Below are positions 11,301-25,245 of a stretch of DNA of 64,000 nt, piece after piece. A program made the position numbers and the translations under genes. A model generated the notes under the pieces. The model was given only the letters and a program-made list of their open reading frames with translations, did not search any database and had not been told where the DNA came from. The first letter of the stretch is position 1, and the number at the start of each line of letters is the position of its first letter. This DNA is from Nemopilema nomurai (Eukaryota > Cnidaria > Scyphozoa > Rhizostomeae > Rhizostomatidae). Where the stretch lies: NCBI GenBank assembly GCA_003864495.1, contig ML133420.1:2357238-2421237 (forward strand), written 5' to 3'.

Positions 11301-13865
11301 GGCACTAGAAATCGCCTGTAGCGATATTAGATTTCTAATTTCATCAAATAGATGTTTGGGCGGATGCATATATTTAAAATATTTAACTTTCCTTGCATGC
11401 TGTACATCAGCTTCTTAAAACTTGGTATTCGAGCCAAAAAAATATGTTGAATGGTCGATGTTTTGTAATATCTGCCTCTCGTTGGCACATTTTAACACGT
11501 TAACGGTTCTTTTCAGATACGTTCTTGCCACAGAAACGAACTGAAATGCTAAGATGAAATATTTTGGCATAACATTTTCTTTGTTTTCAGGTTGAATTCG
11601 CGGCGCCCGTTGGATACGTTGAGCCAAGCCGACCAGATGATCGCTCGAAGGGTTCTCAAGAGGTGCCTTGAGTATTTTGCATCTTGAAAGACCGTTTAGT
11701 TGTTAAATTATGGCACTGCAAAATCAGAAATCTTTAATAAAAATTGTTTTATTTTTAAATGGTAGTCGAACACCAACCACCAAAATTTCGAATGGCCTAA
11801 ATGGCTATGCAACTCAATATCGATGTTGTATAGTGATTATTTTATAAGAGAAACTTAGGATTTGATGATTCAAGTTAATACTAGGATCATTGGTCATTTT
11901 CAGTATCATAATCATTTAAAATTCGCCCATTTTGCTCCTTGTTGTGCTTCTAAAATCTCTAAAAGAAATTTTTCGTTTCTTGAACCACATGTCTTGACAA
12001 AACCAAGAACCTCGTGGGACACAAGGGACCTCAAGAAATTGGGGTCACCCCCCCCCCCCCCCCCCCCACCTCCCTTTCGAAAGAGATTCATCTCGCTCAT
12101 TTTGCACCTTCCCAAAAAGTGAAATTATGGTCAGGGGTCAGGTTTGAAGATGTCTGTCCAGTCTGCATTGCCCCTACGTGACGAGCAGTTTTACCGCCTT
12201 TTTCTGGAGCTAGATCCCAGGTCTCTGAAAGACCCCTGCAACTTCCCTTCCCTCGTCAAGAAACACAACCCGGGTCATGACTTATTCTGTACAGGTTAAC
12301 AGTTGTATAGTAAGGTTATTTTCGACACTTTGATGAAGTGGTTTTTCCTTTTCAGAACGCAGCGCCAGAAATACCAGCTGAACTAATAAAAGCACCCAAA
12401 ATTGTAAGTATCACACTGACAATCATACGTTTTTCTTTGCATTTTCTGTCAACACATGAAGTAGGAAAAGGCGTTATCTCAATGATGGTTTTAGGTGCAT
12501 CGAGAACCGACAAACCCACAAGAAATGATCAAGGAAATGTAAAAAGTTGTTTTAAAAAGCGAAAATACACAGTGAACTATGCAAAGATGAAAATAATCAT
12601 ATCTAAAGGAATTATATTTTAGGAAGGAAACACTATTTTTTTATCACTCTCAGCGTGATTCCGTTCAATAGATAAAAGTCTTGGAAGGAGCAATGTTTTG
12701 TCCATATCAAACTTAAGTTATCCACAAGGGTATTGGCAACGTTTATGGTATTCAGGTGTAACGTGGCAGCTATGCATGACGGGAATTTGTGGCAGGCCCC
12801 TTTAAATTGATATTGATTGCTGCTTTGTTTTCAGAAATTCCCTGGAGCTGGTTTACGTCCAGATGGGAAAGGAATCAAGAAGAACCAACAACAGACAAAT
12901 GAAGCCCTACCGACTGAAATAAAAAAGTCAGTTTCTCCTTCGCTTCTTGATATCACCTTTTAAGGCAAAGCAATGTTTCTCAAGTCGAATCGAATAAGTC
13001 CATATGTGATCACTTGTCACATGACTTGACTCTGTTCGCACATTGGCTATACTAAATTGTTTTCATTCAAATGTGTCGAAGGCTTCAATACTTGTAGTAT
13101 TTGATTGACGGGGCAGCTTGTGTGAAGCACTTTTTGAAATCAACCCTTTCTGACTGCATATACTCATTCAATGGTGTTATTTCTACTTTCAGAGGTGTTC
13201 CCGACTTGAAGTGGAATAAAAATAAAATCGTCTTCGTTAGGAATCGCTTGCATGCCGAAAATGATAAACAGGTACGAACAAGTAATTGAGGTTTTTAAAG
13301 TACTTATGATGAACTGATAAGATGATGAGCTGAACAAATAAGTTGTTTAGAAAATATGTAATGGTGAAATGCCTCGTTTGATCTCGTGAGCTCAGCGAAT
13401 GTTCTCTAAAGCCTCTTGGCATGAAAAATATTAATTGCAATTAGAAAAACTTTCACTTCACACTCTAGCTGATGCTTTTAAGTTTCGAGGAGTGGTTTTG
13501 GAGCTTTTCCTTGTGCCAAATGTGAAGCAAAGCGTTTTTCCCGTAGTCATTGAGTAAGGGCAGATGTTGGGGAAACATTCTCTGTCTATGATAAAGTAAA
13601 CAACATCGGACGTTTTCCCGAGAATTCCTCATATTGATTGAAAGCGGTTATTTCACTTTAAAGTACACCAGTTTATAAAAAAAGACAGAGGGCAATCACA
13701 TAAAATACTTTAGCATTCTTTTGCTAAGGATAATTTTTTATCTTCAGAATTCTCTTGATTCCGTGTAATGTTGTTTCTGCTTAATTACAGAACGAAACAG
13801 AAAACAAGGAGCCAGCAGATCCTTTCGGCGGAGGAGGACAGACGCTGAGACAAAAACGGTGCTGA
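8317..13865 (+). CDS. UFD1: Ubiquitin recognition factor in ER-associated degradation protein 1 (UFD1)
   Basis: UFD1 pairs with NPL4 as the ubiquitin-binding cofactor of the p97/VCP segregase. Coding exons: 8317-8319, 8660-8771, 9218-9250, 9639-9760, 9978-10108, 10410-10482, 10976-11044, 11591-11662, 12356-12403, 12835-12926, 13193-13271 and 13791-13865. They total 909 nt (302 residues), close to the usual ~307, and every phase fits. Recognisable segments include [51 protein letters not shown] and the double-psi beta-barrel region ending [11 protein letters not shown]. Two SHP-box-like p97-binding motifs are visible: [12 protein letters not shown] mid-protein and [11 protein letters not shown] at the C-terminus. 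The first coding exon carries only the ATG, directly followed by a GT donor; the next exon resumes [11 protein letters not shown]. The gene is complete and looks functional. Confidence 0.96.
12048..12067. repeat. Poly-C run (20 bases)
   Basis: Twenty consecutive C on the plus strand inside UFD1 intron 8, beside other C-rich sequence. A homopolymer likely to vary in length. Confidence 0.8.
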
Positions 13866-15363
13866 AATGAATTCGCTTAGGACGTCTAACTTATTTCAAT
13901 TTAAAATCTATGAATGTAAATCTTGTTCATCGCGTTTAACCTCCATTGTACACGTTTCACATGCGTCATCTTCCTCCAATCCAACCTGTATTGTGATATT
14001 CGTAATATTCCATCATTGAGGCTAAAAGATTTCTAAATGAAGCCAGTGCTTTTCGAACAATGAAGATGTTTTTGTAAAGATTTCAAGGGAATGGTTATGG
14101 TCAGTTAACAAAAAAGTAATATTACCACGACGTCTCACTAAGTCTGGTACAATTCCAAATATTATCTAATAATCGATAGTTATACGTGTTTATCTAGCGG
14201 CCTTCAGGTCACACCCCATTCCCCACTCGCTCAAAATGAATCTTTAGTGGTATTTGGTATTTCTTCTAACTTTAGATTCATGTTTAGATTCATTACACCC
14301 TTCTGTTTCTCTGAGTAGACACAAGAAACCCGAAGGAAAGACACAAGAAACAAACCACTAGCTTTAAAGTATAAAGTTAGCAAATTGTTTAAAAAAATGG
14401 AGTGTTATTTATAGGGGAGAAGGCTAGAAGCACTTATACAATGATAAGTTGTACTGAAAAAAGGTTGTGTGGGAATTAGGGTTGTAGGATGTGAACAGAT
14501 GGTACATGCCACATTATATGTTTTGTGACTGTTCTTGTTGCTAATATCAATGGTATTTGGTATTTCTTTGGTTGCACTATCTTAGCGGCGCTCCAACAGT
14601 ACCTCGCGTTAACTGAAGGCACTTTCTAGGCGCTTGAATATTCACGGAACATTCATCGCCACGTAATGTTAGCGGCACAATCAATCACCCAACCTTCCTA
14701 TGTACCGTAAATGACAAAATTAGCGCTAATTTAAAAGTAAACTTTTTACTAGGGGCGCTTATTCGACAGGGGCTGTTAATTCAGCAGGGGCGCTCATTAA
14801 TTTTTCTTCATACCATGTAAGGGAGTAAAATTATTTCTAGTGTTCTCCAGTTCTTTTTCTAAAGAAGATTATAACAAAATACAATCTCGATGAAAACAAT
14901 TGATTTGGGGGCGCTTATTCAAACAGGGGGCGGTTATTGCAAAAATTGTCTTTCAAAAATTCGGCAGGGGCGGTTATTTGGCAGGGGCACTAATTTCGTC
15001 ATTTACGGAAGTGTCCGTTGGAAAATGGTCTGGTAAAAATCACGTCATCTGAAATGATGATCGGTAGTAAGTTGTTTCAGCCAGGATTCTGAACAGTCTA
15101 AAAAGACGACCAATCAAGAGGCTTCACGTGATCAACATGCAGGGTCTCTTTGTTAGTGTAGCTGTCAAAATATGATGGCAAAATATCTGTAAAAACTTAA
15201 CGTAAACGGATAGACTCATCTTTTTTTGTCCATGAAATTCGACGAATTTCGATTGCATTTATAATTTTTGAATTTGAAGTTTTGTCGAAACCCAGAGATG
15301 CTGGTAATTTTTACTCGATTATAGAATTAAGGTTGTCTGACATCTCCCATAGATCAGTATAAT
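13866..15363. other. UFD1 3' side and spacer before LRRC43
   Basis: Follows the UFD1 stop codon and presumably begins with its 3' UTR; I saw no clear canonical polyadenylation signal there. The distal half is occupied by a CCGTAAAT-family MITE at 14705-15008. No coding gene is supported. Confidence 0.5.
14705..15008. mobile_element. MITE of the CCGTAAAT family (copy A)
   Basis: The ends are inverted copies: the left reads CCGTAAATGACAAAATTAGC and the right end, reversed, reads CCGTAAATGACGAAATTAG. The interior repeats GGGGCGCTTATT / GGGGCGGTTATT-like words. The left flank has TA; the right flank is AA, so the TA target duplication is only partly preserved. No transposase is encoded. Related copies occur at 21876, 36691 and 38619. 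Confidence 0.8.
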
Positions 15364-15369
15364 TTTATT
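15364..15369 (-). terminator. Candidate polyadenylation signal for the LRRC43-like gene
   Basis: The minus strand reads AATAAA about 90 nt past the stop codon at 15457-15459, a normal distance for a cleavage/polyadenylation signal. Confidence 0.45.
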
Positions 15370-15456
15370 TACATATAAAGAAGAACCATTTTATACATAC
15401 AAATATACATAGGAAATAAATATCACAATAATGCAATGGTTCGACAGCTCACTGCA

Positions 15457-18400
15457 TCAAACGGCAGTACTTGTCCATTCTTGTGCCTCTTTTCCAGTTT
15501 TCCAGCTATTCAAACTGATAGCCACATCGAGGCTGATTTCAGGAGGAGGCAGCTTCTCGCTTTCTTGTATCTCGCCCAGCGGTTTGCTGTCTTTCGTCTT
15601 GATGCTCTTGTCTTGCTTGTCCGCTTTGCCTGGCCTAAGGGACAAGGCCGACTTGTTGCGTAGGCCTACCGTGGAATTCGCTGGCGACGGCTTACGTAGT
15701 TCTAAAAGACAAACAATGGCGATTACGAGGCCGCCTACATGCAAACTGTCCTTTGAAATTTAAACATAAAGTCATCTATCTTAACTGTAATTTCGTCAGA
15801 TTAAGCTGGTTGGATTTTCGAGATGCTGGTAACAAGTTGGTAAATCCAATTGTATGGTGAAGAAGAACTTTTATGTAAAAGTAAGAAAGTTGTGCTTCTC
15901 ACATCAAGTGAGTTGAAATTCCATGCCTTGTGCCAATTTATGAATGTTAGAAAACTGCGTTCAACTCCAATAACCTACCCTTCCCCTTGGCCTTGCTCTG
16001 TTACTGTTGGGTTCTTGCCAGCCAAGCTCTTGGGCTCCTTCGCTTCTTCCAGATCCACAGCTCTGTCATTCTTCTCAGGCACAGTAAAAGTGCACTGCTT
16101 CTCAAAAAAGCTGGTCCCTTTAAAAGAAAGAACCCCCTCGTTTTCACATATTTGGTATTAAGGCTGGTGGTTCATATTGGTAATGCCAGTGGCATGTTCC
16201 TGCGCATATGAAGGAGGCGTGTTAGGTACCTGAGAGGGCGCTAAGTTCGAAACTTGTGGTTGCTAAATGCGCTTGGACCTCAACATGGGGCCAAGGAGAC
16301 TGGGGTTGTGGGCAGGGTTTATTACATGGAAAACAAGACTGATGTTTTCCCTAAACACGGGAATGGATCTGTTCCTGCAGAGAATCCTATGGCTGCTATA
16401 ATGACTTTCGTTAGGGCGTGAGGCTAGCATGGAAAACAAGGTAATTCTGAGATCTTGATACCTTGCAAAAAGCTGTCCAAGGGAATGTGCAGATGAGCAA
16501 CCTTCCTTGATTCTCTTGACAGTTCGTAAACAGGCAGCTCCTCGCCTTTGTTCCTTTTTCGGCTTTTTGTCGGATTGGCCTTGAAAATCGACAGGAATTT
16601 GATAAACGAGGCACAACGTATATAACTCTGCTGCAATTACTTGATATGAGCGATGCTTTTCTGGAGTAGGATCCGGCATGCTAATGACAGGCATGCTAAT
16701 GCAAAAGGGCTGTAAAAATGCATTCGCATAGGCACTGCTTCGTGGCGTGCGCACCCAATGTGTGGTTATGCATGGTAAGAATGCAAGAATAGGGTCACCT
16801 CACATTACTTGACCCATACCTACAACAAGGTAAGACTCGCTCCTCATTTATACATGATGAATAATACCATGTTATAAGCCAGCTAACGTGAGTGTGAATC
16901 CTCTTAAAAAGGCTGCAGATTCAAACAGCAAGCGATACTGAATGCCGCTTTAATGATCATTTACAAAGAATCGCACCAGCTGTCGTCACAGCAATCTAAT
17001 CTAAACTTTTGATCGTGCTTTCTTATTAATACCACCAAGCACCGTCAATGTGAAACCAGTCTACTTTATGACGTCATCGATCAAACATTCTGATTGCAAT
17101 ATGCTCCTTCAAGGATACATTTGAATAAGTTTAAATGTGTCAATATGAGACAAACCTTAGGGGGCGGGGGTTGCTTTTGCCTCTCCTTTCCCTTTGCCTT
17201 TCCGCCTTTGTTGTTCCTGTCTACATATTGAATTCAAAATTATTATCACAAAACTCAAAATTGCAGTCCTTAATTTCACAGCAAACATCTATGGTGCGCC
17301 CAAATATACAAACATAAGAAACTTATAGAAATTCGGTCATAGTAATTTATTTTTAGAATTATTTCAACCATAAATTCGAAACTATAGGCAACTTTTGGCT
17401 TTTTGCAAAACGAATCAAATCTGCTGGCTGGCAAAAATATAGTTAGAAAAAGGAAAAATTGCGAGCACACTTATTCATTCATTCAGAGAGTTGATAAGAA
17501 ATTTTGTGACTCTGCCCCTTGTCAGTTTGTTGGGGGTGATCTTTTCTTCTTTAGTAGTTTTTTGGTACATTAGCAGAAGGCATGGTTAAAATTGTCAGGC
17601 ACTTAAACTACATTTTTATGAAATTCTACAATACAATACTTGATAAAAAACACCATTATAATGGTGAAATAAATACTAAATGCGATCGAAAAGTAAAATC
17701 CAATAGTAAAAGAGATATTATTACCAGGATCAGCGTCTCCGGCAACCGAGGCAGTCTCCTCCGGCGGGTCCAGACTCACAAGAACTTTGTTTTCCAAGAT
17801 ATGAAGCGTAATACCTGCTTCAAAAAATTTCTTCAAGTTGGAAAGGTCGCCAGAAATCAGCTTTCTTTCGTGGTTGATGCTGATACTCTCTTCGCACCAA
17901 TTCCTCTCTTTCGACTTTCTTGTCAACAGATAGTCACCTTAAAATAGAAAGAATCTTTTCTGAAAATAAAAAATCTCAACAGGTAATCTTTAATAAGCTA
18001 ATGTTATGGCATTAACTCTGTATGCATGTCTTAGTAAGAATAAGATTGTCATCGAATAGAAAAATATCATTCTTCCGGCAATAGATGGGGCATTTTTAGA
18101 TTAATTTTATTTCACTTTTCTTTTTAATCTTGAGATTAATTTCGTTTTTTGCTTGCACAATTTTCGTTTGATATCCGCGTTAAACGCAAAAACTAGACAT
18201 CTCTCTTCCCTAGACCAATTACCATGGCATCATTGCGATTGAACGTCTCTAGGGATAATATACCTTAGCTACAGTCATTTTCACACAATGTTTGCGCAAA
18301 CAAGCTGCTTGCTATTCATCTGGAATTAAAACTGTAGATAAAGGAATCCAGAGCCAGCCAGAGCTGCGCCACCGACTCACCATCTTCGCGAGGGAGACTG

Positions 18401-21400
18401 GGATCTACTTGCCCCAAGTCGTCATCCGTTTCACTGGCGCTGGCCCTTTCTTCGACAATCTGATTTGGATCATTTGGGTCTGGAAATATCGCTGACAGTT
18501 AATAATAAAGTAGGTAAGAAAAGAAAAATGTTTGTGTCAAAATGAAAACGATGAAATTCAGTTATATAAAACATGGTATTTAGTAGCATAAACGGTGAGA
18601 AATTTTCATTGAAATTGAAGTTTATAATCCGAAAATTGAACTCGTCCGTAAAAACAATATTTAAAGCTTTAAGCATCAATCTTTAGTTATCAGCTCCTGA
18701 CAGTTGATAAAACTTTGACTGTTTTATGAAGAGAGATTTCAACTTAGCACCCCAGTAACGGAAAGTTGAATTTAACAACTGAGTATATCAAAAGCTTTTT
18801 TGGAACTTATGTACAACGAAAGCCGCTTTTCTTGCATCACCCAATTTAAAACAGGCCTGCGTCAACATTATTTTTCAACGAAAAGAAAGAAACGTCAATT
18901 TTATCAATTGCAAAAAACATCAATGTTCAAACCTTTTTCTTTGTCAATTAATTGGCACTGTGCCTTCGCAGGCTTCCTTGCCACTGCGCCGACGAGAAAC
19001 GGGTATGAAATTTGATATCGATACTCCGTCTTTGGAAATTCTTCCATACTGTCGACCTGAAGAAAGCAAAATATGATTTAGCCGGCAGGAAAATCGATGC
19101 ATCGTATTCTTGCAATCATGCCCAATATTGCAAGTTTCAATTTCAAGATACTTAGTGAAAACATCAGAATCAATATTGAGATACATAGCAATTTTATTCG
19201 TTTATAGGAGAGGGAGGGGCCCCTGCTCATACACTCTTCGCCAGTTAAGATTCGCATACAACCTTCTGAGCATGCAAAACATATTATGCTGAAAAATACG
19301 ATGGGGAGACGTTGACGAATATAAAATTGTAAATATCATTGCATCTACTGTGGGTAACTTCTCTAAATATATAGCGTTGTCATTCTAGACCTGAAGCTAC
19401 CCGGAGCCAGGTAAAACTTGCCGACAAAATGGGCAGCTTTGAAGGTTAATTGCACATCATATTTCTTTCTACTACTTTCATGAAAGCTTTACACATACTA
19501 CGGTTACAATCAATGGAGCACTATCCAAATATAAGACTTATATTCACAGTTTGACAAGAGGAAGAGAGAGCAGAGAGAATACATACCCCAGAATCAGATG
19601 GTGGTCTGACGCCTTTTAGAGAATCGAATCGAATATCAAATACTGCCTCAACGTAAGATATTCCTATCAAGATAAAGATATTTATTTCGTTACAGAAAAA
19701 TAGGATAGATGTGCACTCAAGACATTGCAAAATTTTACCCAGGGGGTGCGTTTGTTCAAACGACAGCTCATTGCCTTATGTAACGCAGAGCTTCTGAATT
19801 GCTGCCTATGGTCGGCTTATCCAGGGCCAATATAATCAAACTGCATCTCGTTCCTTGGAATGGTACAAGAGAACTCACTGCAACATGCTTGCGTAAACCA
19901 TTCACTGGCTTCAGATGTCAACAACGTCCATTGATTTCAAACCTCTCAATTTGCAACAAAAAACAACAACAATGCTTAGATCAACCCTTTTTTGATTTAG
20001 TCGTAGATTCTCCAAACACCAGCCCAAACCACCCCCCCCCCCCCCCAGGGGACTCTTTTTAAAAGACTATATTTGCTCCCTAAAGGCAGTATAATTTCAC
20101 CCAAAGAAATCTTTCATAAAGTGGCTCGCACTAAGTTTCTATATTAAGGACTCTGAGCCTTCTCTCCCTAACACTAAATCACTAATTAATCGGCTTAACA
20201 CAGTTTGACATTCTACTGAACAGCTTTTCAACTTGTAGATGCCCTACGTTTCTAGAACTGCAGTATTTTTGCATTGACGCGTCTCAACAATTTCGAGAGA
20301 TTACGTCATCCAAATACCTCTTATCTTGCTCATTCCCAGGTAGCGGTGCTTTTCATCAGCGGTGATTCTGACGTCATCAAGAATTTTCAACTGCTTTAGA
20401 GTGTCTACCGTGAGCCCTCGGTAACTGGAAGCCAACTATGCAATAAACAAAGCAATGGAATTCAACCAAACAGTTCAATTCTATAAGTGAAAAACGAAAA
20501 ATAGAATGTTCTGTGCTGTCTACTGTCTATAGTAGAAATAAACATGATGTCATCTGGTTCTGGCTATGAACTTAACACTTCCTTTGACTACTTCCCCTAC
20601 TTTGACTACGATCAGATGATCAATGGCGTAGCAAACCATTATTATTATCCAACATTATCCTGAACAAATCGAATTGAGTTATTGTGCCATACGAGGACCT
20701 AACAAACGTAACATCTGGTAGCTTCATATACGCATTTTTATATAAAAAGATTTGGTGGGGAAAATTTCCTTGTTAAATATCTGTTAAAGATATTGGTGAT
20801 ATTAGAAACATATGGGAAGTTGTCAAGAACACAAGAAAAGCAAAACACGAACCTAAGATTTTCAGGGGATTGGGACAGAAGTCACGGGTAAGTGACGTCA
20901 AAGAATATTACCATACAAATGTGAGCGCGTACGCTGTTTGGAGAATGTATGTAAAAAAAAGACTCTTAGGGTTAATGAGATCTCAAACCAGACAGAAAAA
21001 AAAACTAGATTTTGACATAAGGTGAACAGGAGAAAGACGGTTTTCAAAAATTATGATTTCAATTTTTTGGCTTTTCATTACGTCTTTCAGTCTATAAGAA
21101 CTTTAACACTGGAGTAGAGCTGATTCTAAGAAACAGTTTCATAACAACAAAAGACACAGTGTTTTCATTGAAATTTCCCAAGAAGATCTTCAATATTATC
21201 TGGATATTATGATGAAACCAAGCCTTTGGCGTTACTGGGGAGTGTTTTATTAACATGGGAACGGAGGACGTGATACTATGAGACTTGAGAACGGATAAGC
21301 AATTAGAAACGAGGGGATCGACCAGTGTGGCTTCTTAAGCCACTCTCGAGATGTTTTCAAGAAAGGTTCTCGGCTCTAGGAAACTGTTAACGGAAACTCT

Positions 21401-24400
21401 TCGTGCAAGAAAATAAAAACAATTTGTATAGTATAGGCAGCTTGATAATCTTAGATAATCTAAAAGAGCTCATATTAAAAGGTTTTATCTAGATAAAACC
21501 ATCAAATATATGAATAATCCTTCAATGAACTTAATATTACCCTTTATCAAGGCTTTCAAAGGTACTGAATAAAAAACTTCAGTTTCAACTAGCAATTTAG
21601 ATCAAACAACAGAAACAGTGATTCTACTTACATATAAAGGGTTTCCAATAAGAAGCAGGTTTCCGAGCTTAGGCAAATGTCTCAGTGTTGCAAGAGTCTC
21701 TTTCAGGTTTCTCAAAGAGTTAAACGAAAGATCCAGTGAAAGCAGGTTGTTCCTGAAAGACAGGTAGAGTATGTATCTTTAGCACCGCCCCCTAGAAAAT
21801 CTCTATCTGACTTCAAACTTGCATTGCTTGAGGGGACCTTCGCAAAATGTTTTACCCGATCTTTGCTTTAAAATACCGTAAATGATGATATAAGCGCCCC
21901 TTTTTAAATAACCGCCCCTGCCGCATAAGCGCCCAGGGATAAAGGATTTTTTTAATAAGCGACCCCTGCTTGAATAAGTCTCCTTTGAATAAGAAGATGT
22001 CTTATAGTAAAAAACAACATGTTTTATTATCAACATGTATTTCAATATACATAAAAAAAATAATTTTGTAATTGGTTGTTCAATGACCTTGGCCTCCGTA
22101 TAAATCAACTCAAATTGAGTATATTTCTTTCGATCTTAAAAGTTGCTGCAGAGGCAAATGAAAAGAAGCAATTGTCAACCTAATATGAAAAAGATGTTTT
22201 CTCTCTGTTTGGCATATGCAATGTAATTGAAGAAGAAAAAATAATTACCAACAGGAAGGGTGAATCATTCCTGAAATGCTATGAAGAGAATTATGGCCAA
22301 CTCCAAGATGGACCAGCATTGAAAGTATGCAACAAAAACTTTCAATAGTTGACAGGTCATTCCCATATAGCTCAAAAACCTGAAGGTGATGAAAAGTATT
22401 ATTTAAGGCATTGTCGTGGGCAATCATTGTTTAAAAACATTTCAACTGATTCATAGGTTATCAAGTTAAAACTGCCATGGTAAAAATACCTATTACTCCT
22501 CGACCTACCATGGTAAAACATTTTGCTAGCAAATCATAAACATAAAGGGAAGTTGAATACTTGGGATTTACGCAACACCTAACACAGTGAAAAGGTTTAG
22601 GCCATAACCGAGTAAAGTAAAGACTGTGTGTCACACAGAGCAAACCAATATAAGAACTTAGTTCATTTTAGAACCAAACATAAACTGTGAAATGATAATA
22701 AAAAAATCAATAATCAATTATCAATTAGGATTACCTCTAAGTTCTTTGGGATGTTCTTTAAATTGATGTTGCCTAATTTATTTGCACTGACTGATAGCTC
22801 CTTGAGATTCACAAATTTGAGAAGGCTGTCATCAATGGTATCAATCTAAAAAATGAGCCAAATTCATAAATGGTACACCTTCCTTTACAGGAAGAATGGT
22901 TTACAGAGCCTGATTAGTACCTGGAGAAACTTGGTATGAGGATGGAGTTTGGATCTTAAAACAAAGAATTAATAAACTCAACATTCCTTAAAAAGTTACT
23001 ACAGATTCAATTCTGGATATGTCTTCCAATATAATCTGATATCTTTTTTTAACCTTAAAGATGAAGAGTGTGTGCTGTCTGAATATTAATACAGGTATCT
23101 ATGTTGAAAAAAGAGCTGCTTACATTCATTCCAACCATTTGCAGTTTCGTAAAGTATTTGCAAATGTTTTTATTTGTTATTTGATCAGGGTTTGTGATAG
23201 CCAACTTTCTCAAATTATCTATGTCCTCACTCCAATCAGCTTTCATGGCAAAAGGTCCATTTGAGGAGACTTCAAGTAGAGATTGAATTGATTCACAATT
23301 TGCATCTGGATCTATAAAACAAGTTAAAATGGCTAGTGATGAGATGGGAAATTGATACGATATCAAACATACTTTGCTTTGTAAAAAGGCAATTCAAATA
23401 AGCAAATTACTCTGCAACCAAGCTACACAATAATGTCTATGATGAAAATCCAGAACAACAGTACTCACTAACACTACCAACTATTCTTCTACATACAGCC
23501 AATATACATTAAAGATTATGATGGGTTTACACTGTTCATTAGCACTTCTATGTGTACCAGACTTGCTATTAAAAAGACTATCACATTGATGTGGCCACTG
23601 CAGCAAATTTAGAATAAAACTGGATACGAAATACACCAAATTTTTCATAGTTTGGCCAAATAAGCCACTTGCGAAAAAAATAGCTCAAAGATGCAGGTAA
23701 AGTTAAGAAACACAATATCAACATTACTATGCCATATAATTGATAAGATGATAGAAAATATTGGGGGCAAGGTTTCACATTCACCTTTGTTCGGGTTAAT
23801 CAGATCTGGGGAGTCACATCTCCAGGTAATCCCGCTTCTCTAAATGGAAAATAAAAATTACAAAATTGCTCCATAATTTTATGAATAATTTTATCAAAGA
23901 AAAGTATAACGCGTGGCAATCAAATCTTTATTCAGCGTTTTTCTCCGCGGATTTATTATGTGGAATAGCATTTGATTAAGCACAACATTTCATGTTTCTT
24001 CATGATGTGGTAGAACATTTTTGATCATCCTACTTTCCAAGCATCATACCCACTAATTAGCATAAGATATTCAAATGTTAATAACATATAACATTCGGTA
24101 AAAAATTTCCTTAGCATCAAGGAAATAAAATTTAGAGAAAGATTTCACTGCAGCAGCAAAGAGAAAAAATTCTACTACAGCCGCAAATTGCAGTCAAATC
24201 TCAAGAAATATCTAAATATTCAAAGCAAAGTAACTCTTAACCGAAGGGTCCAAACAACTTGAGCTTTTCAGTATAAACTAAGTTAAAGATCAAGATTTCA
24301 ATTTGATGTTCAATTTTGAGAAAGAGCTGTAGATACCAAGATACAAATTCAATGACGTCAACCCGAATCTGAGAATATGTCATCAACAAACCCAGTTTCC

Positions 24401-24581
24401 ATTTCCACATGGAAATGCACCAATACATAAGCCTTTCAATTTGTGATTGAATGCTTCTCCAAGTGTAATTGTTTCTGTCATTTTTAAGGTGAATGATAAA
24501 TCAAGATGCCTTTCTATTGACTGAGGAATAGTATTTGCAAGTGAAGTTCAATGAAGATGAAGTCTCCACTTTTTCAACCAT
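15457..24581 (-). CDS. LRRC43: Leucine-rich repeat-containing protein 43-like
   Basis: Coding exons, 5' to 3': 24581-24522 (tentative first exon), 23839-23785, 23311-23124, 22845-22735, 22379-22249, 21752-21632, 20435-20318, 19663-19587, 19056-18933, 18479-18381, 17937-17725, 17220-17156, 16579-16462, 16117-15979 and 15745-15457. The exons without the first sum to 616 codons, near the ~650 of vertebrate LRRC43. Exons 3-6 encode the LRR core: LLKFVNLKELSVSANKL, VFELYGNDLSTIE, LVHLGVGHNSL, LLSLDLSFNSL and LGNLLLIGNPLY, followed by YRGLTVDTLKQLKILDDV, the LRRC43-type C-cap. The rest is charged linker, a second folded segment (LPVYELSRESRKVAHLHIPL) and a Lys-rich tail. LRRC43 is a ciliary/axonemal protein of poorly known function. 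The N-terminal exon and the acceptor at 15745 are the weakest calls. Confidence 0.85.
21876..22090. mobile_element. Truncated MITE of the CCGTAAAT family (copy D)
   Basis: Starts TA-CCGTAAATGATGATATAAG and carries GCGCCCC / CCGCCCCTG words in the same style as copy A in reverse orientation. No matching inverted end was found downstream, so the right boundary is approximate. Lies in the intron between LRRC43 exons ending 22249 and starting 21752. Confidence 0.5.
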
Positions 24582-25245
24582 TTCTACAGGAAAAGAGCAA
24601 AATCACGTAAGCAAGTAATATTACAGGAATGAAAAAATACCCGAGATATTGTCAGGATTTTACATATTTTCTTGCATATATGATGTTAAGTCAATCAATT
24701 TTGATCTTAAAAATAGATGCTTTAGATACATTTGTTGCTTTAGAAAATTGGAAGAAGATTTTTAAAAGGGAAAAATTAACATTTGCTGATTTAAAGGCGG
24801 ACTAACGTGATAAATACCTGTTGACAAAAGAATCTCAAACCTTAAAAGTCTCTAAATTGTTTGATATGTACGTACACAGGCTTGTGTGAGCACGCATATT
24901 CATTACACGTTTTTGACTACACACCTTTTGCCAATACAGCTATTTCAATGATAGGCTCACCTCAGTTTTAGTGCAAATGACGCCAGCTTTTCATACTATG
25001 AATACTGATTTGGTATTTTAAATTTCTGCAAGAGCAGATTTGAATTTTAAACGAGAAAACCAGTCTCTAAGTAATCAAGTATGTCACCATTGGTGCTGTT
25101 CACTTGCAAAATCTTCCAGGTTGTCATGGTAATGAAGCCATTATGAGCGAAGCCTCAAACTCACAACGAGGGTTAATCGAAAGGACCGACAAAATAAGGA
25201 TTCTTTTTCAGGGACAAGTGGGTATGATGCAGTGACGGGAAAGAC
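24582..25245. promoter_or_regulatory. Short divergent spacer between LRRC43-like gene and MPST-A
   Basis: About 0.66 kb separates the two putative start codons facing away from each other, so both 5' UTRs and core promoters must lie here if the tentative LRRC43 first exon is right. No TATA box or other defined element was identified with confidence. Possible bidirectional promoter; inferred from layout only. Confidence 0.45.

Noticed and set aside
11862..12122. ORFs with proline or glycine runs on both strands
   Set aside because: Created by the 20-base poly-C tract in a UFD1 intron.
13300..13345. TGATGA/CTGA words resembling C/D snoRNA boxes in a UFD1 intron
   Set aside because: Spacing is too short and no guide or terminal stem could be seen.
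15431..15763. 110-codon plus-strand ORF
   Set aside because: Antisense shadow of the last LRRC43 exon; no recognisable product.
16263..16754. 163-codon minus-strand ORF in the LRRC43 region
   Set aside because: It reads through an LRRC43 exon (16579-16462) in the wrong frame and across introns; the exon frame giving LPVYELSRESRKVAHLHIPL is the family-like one.
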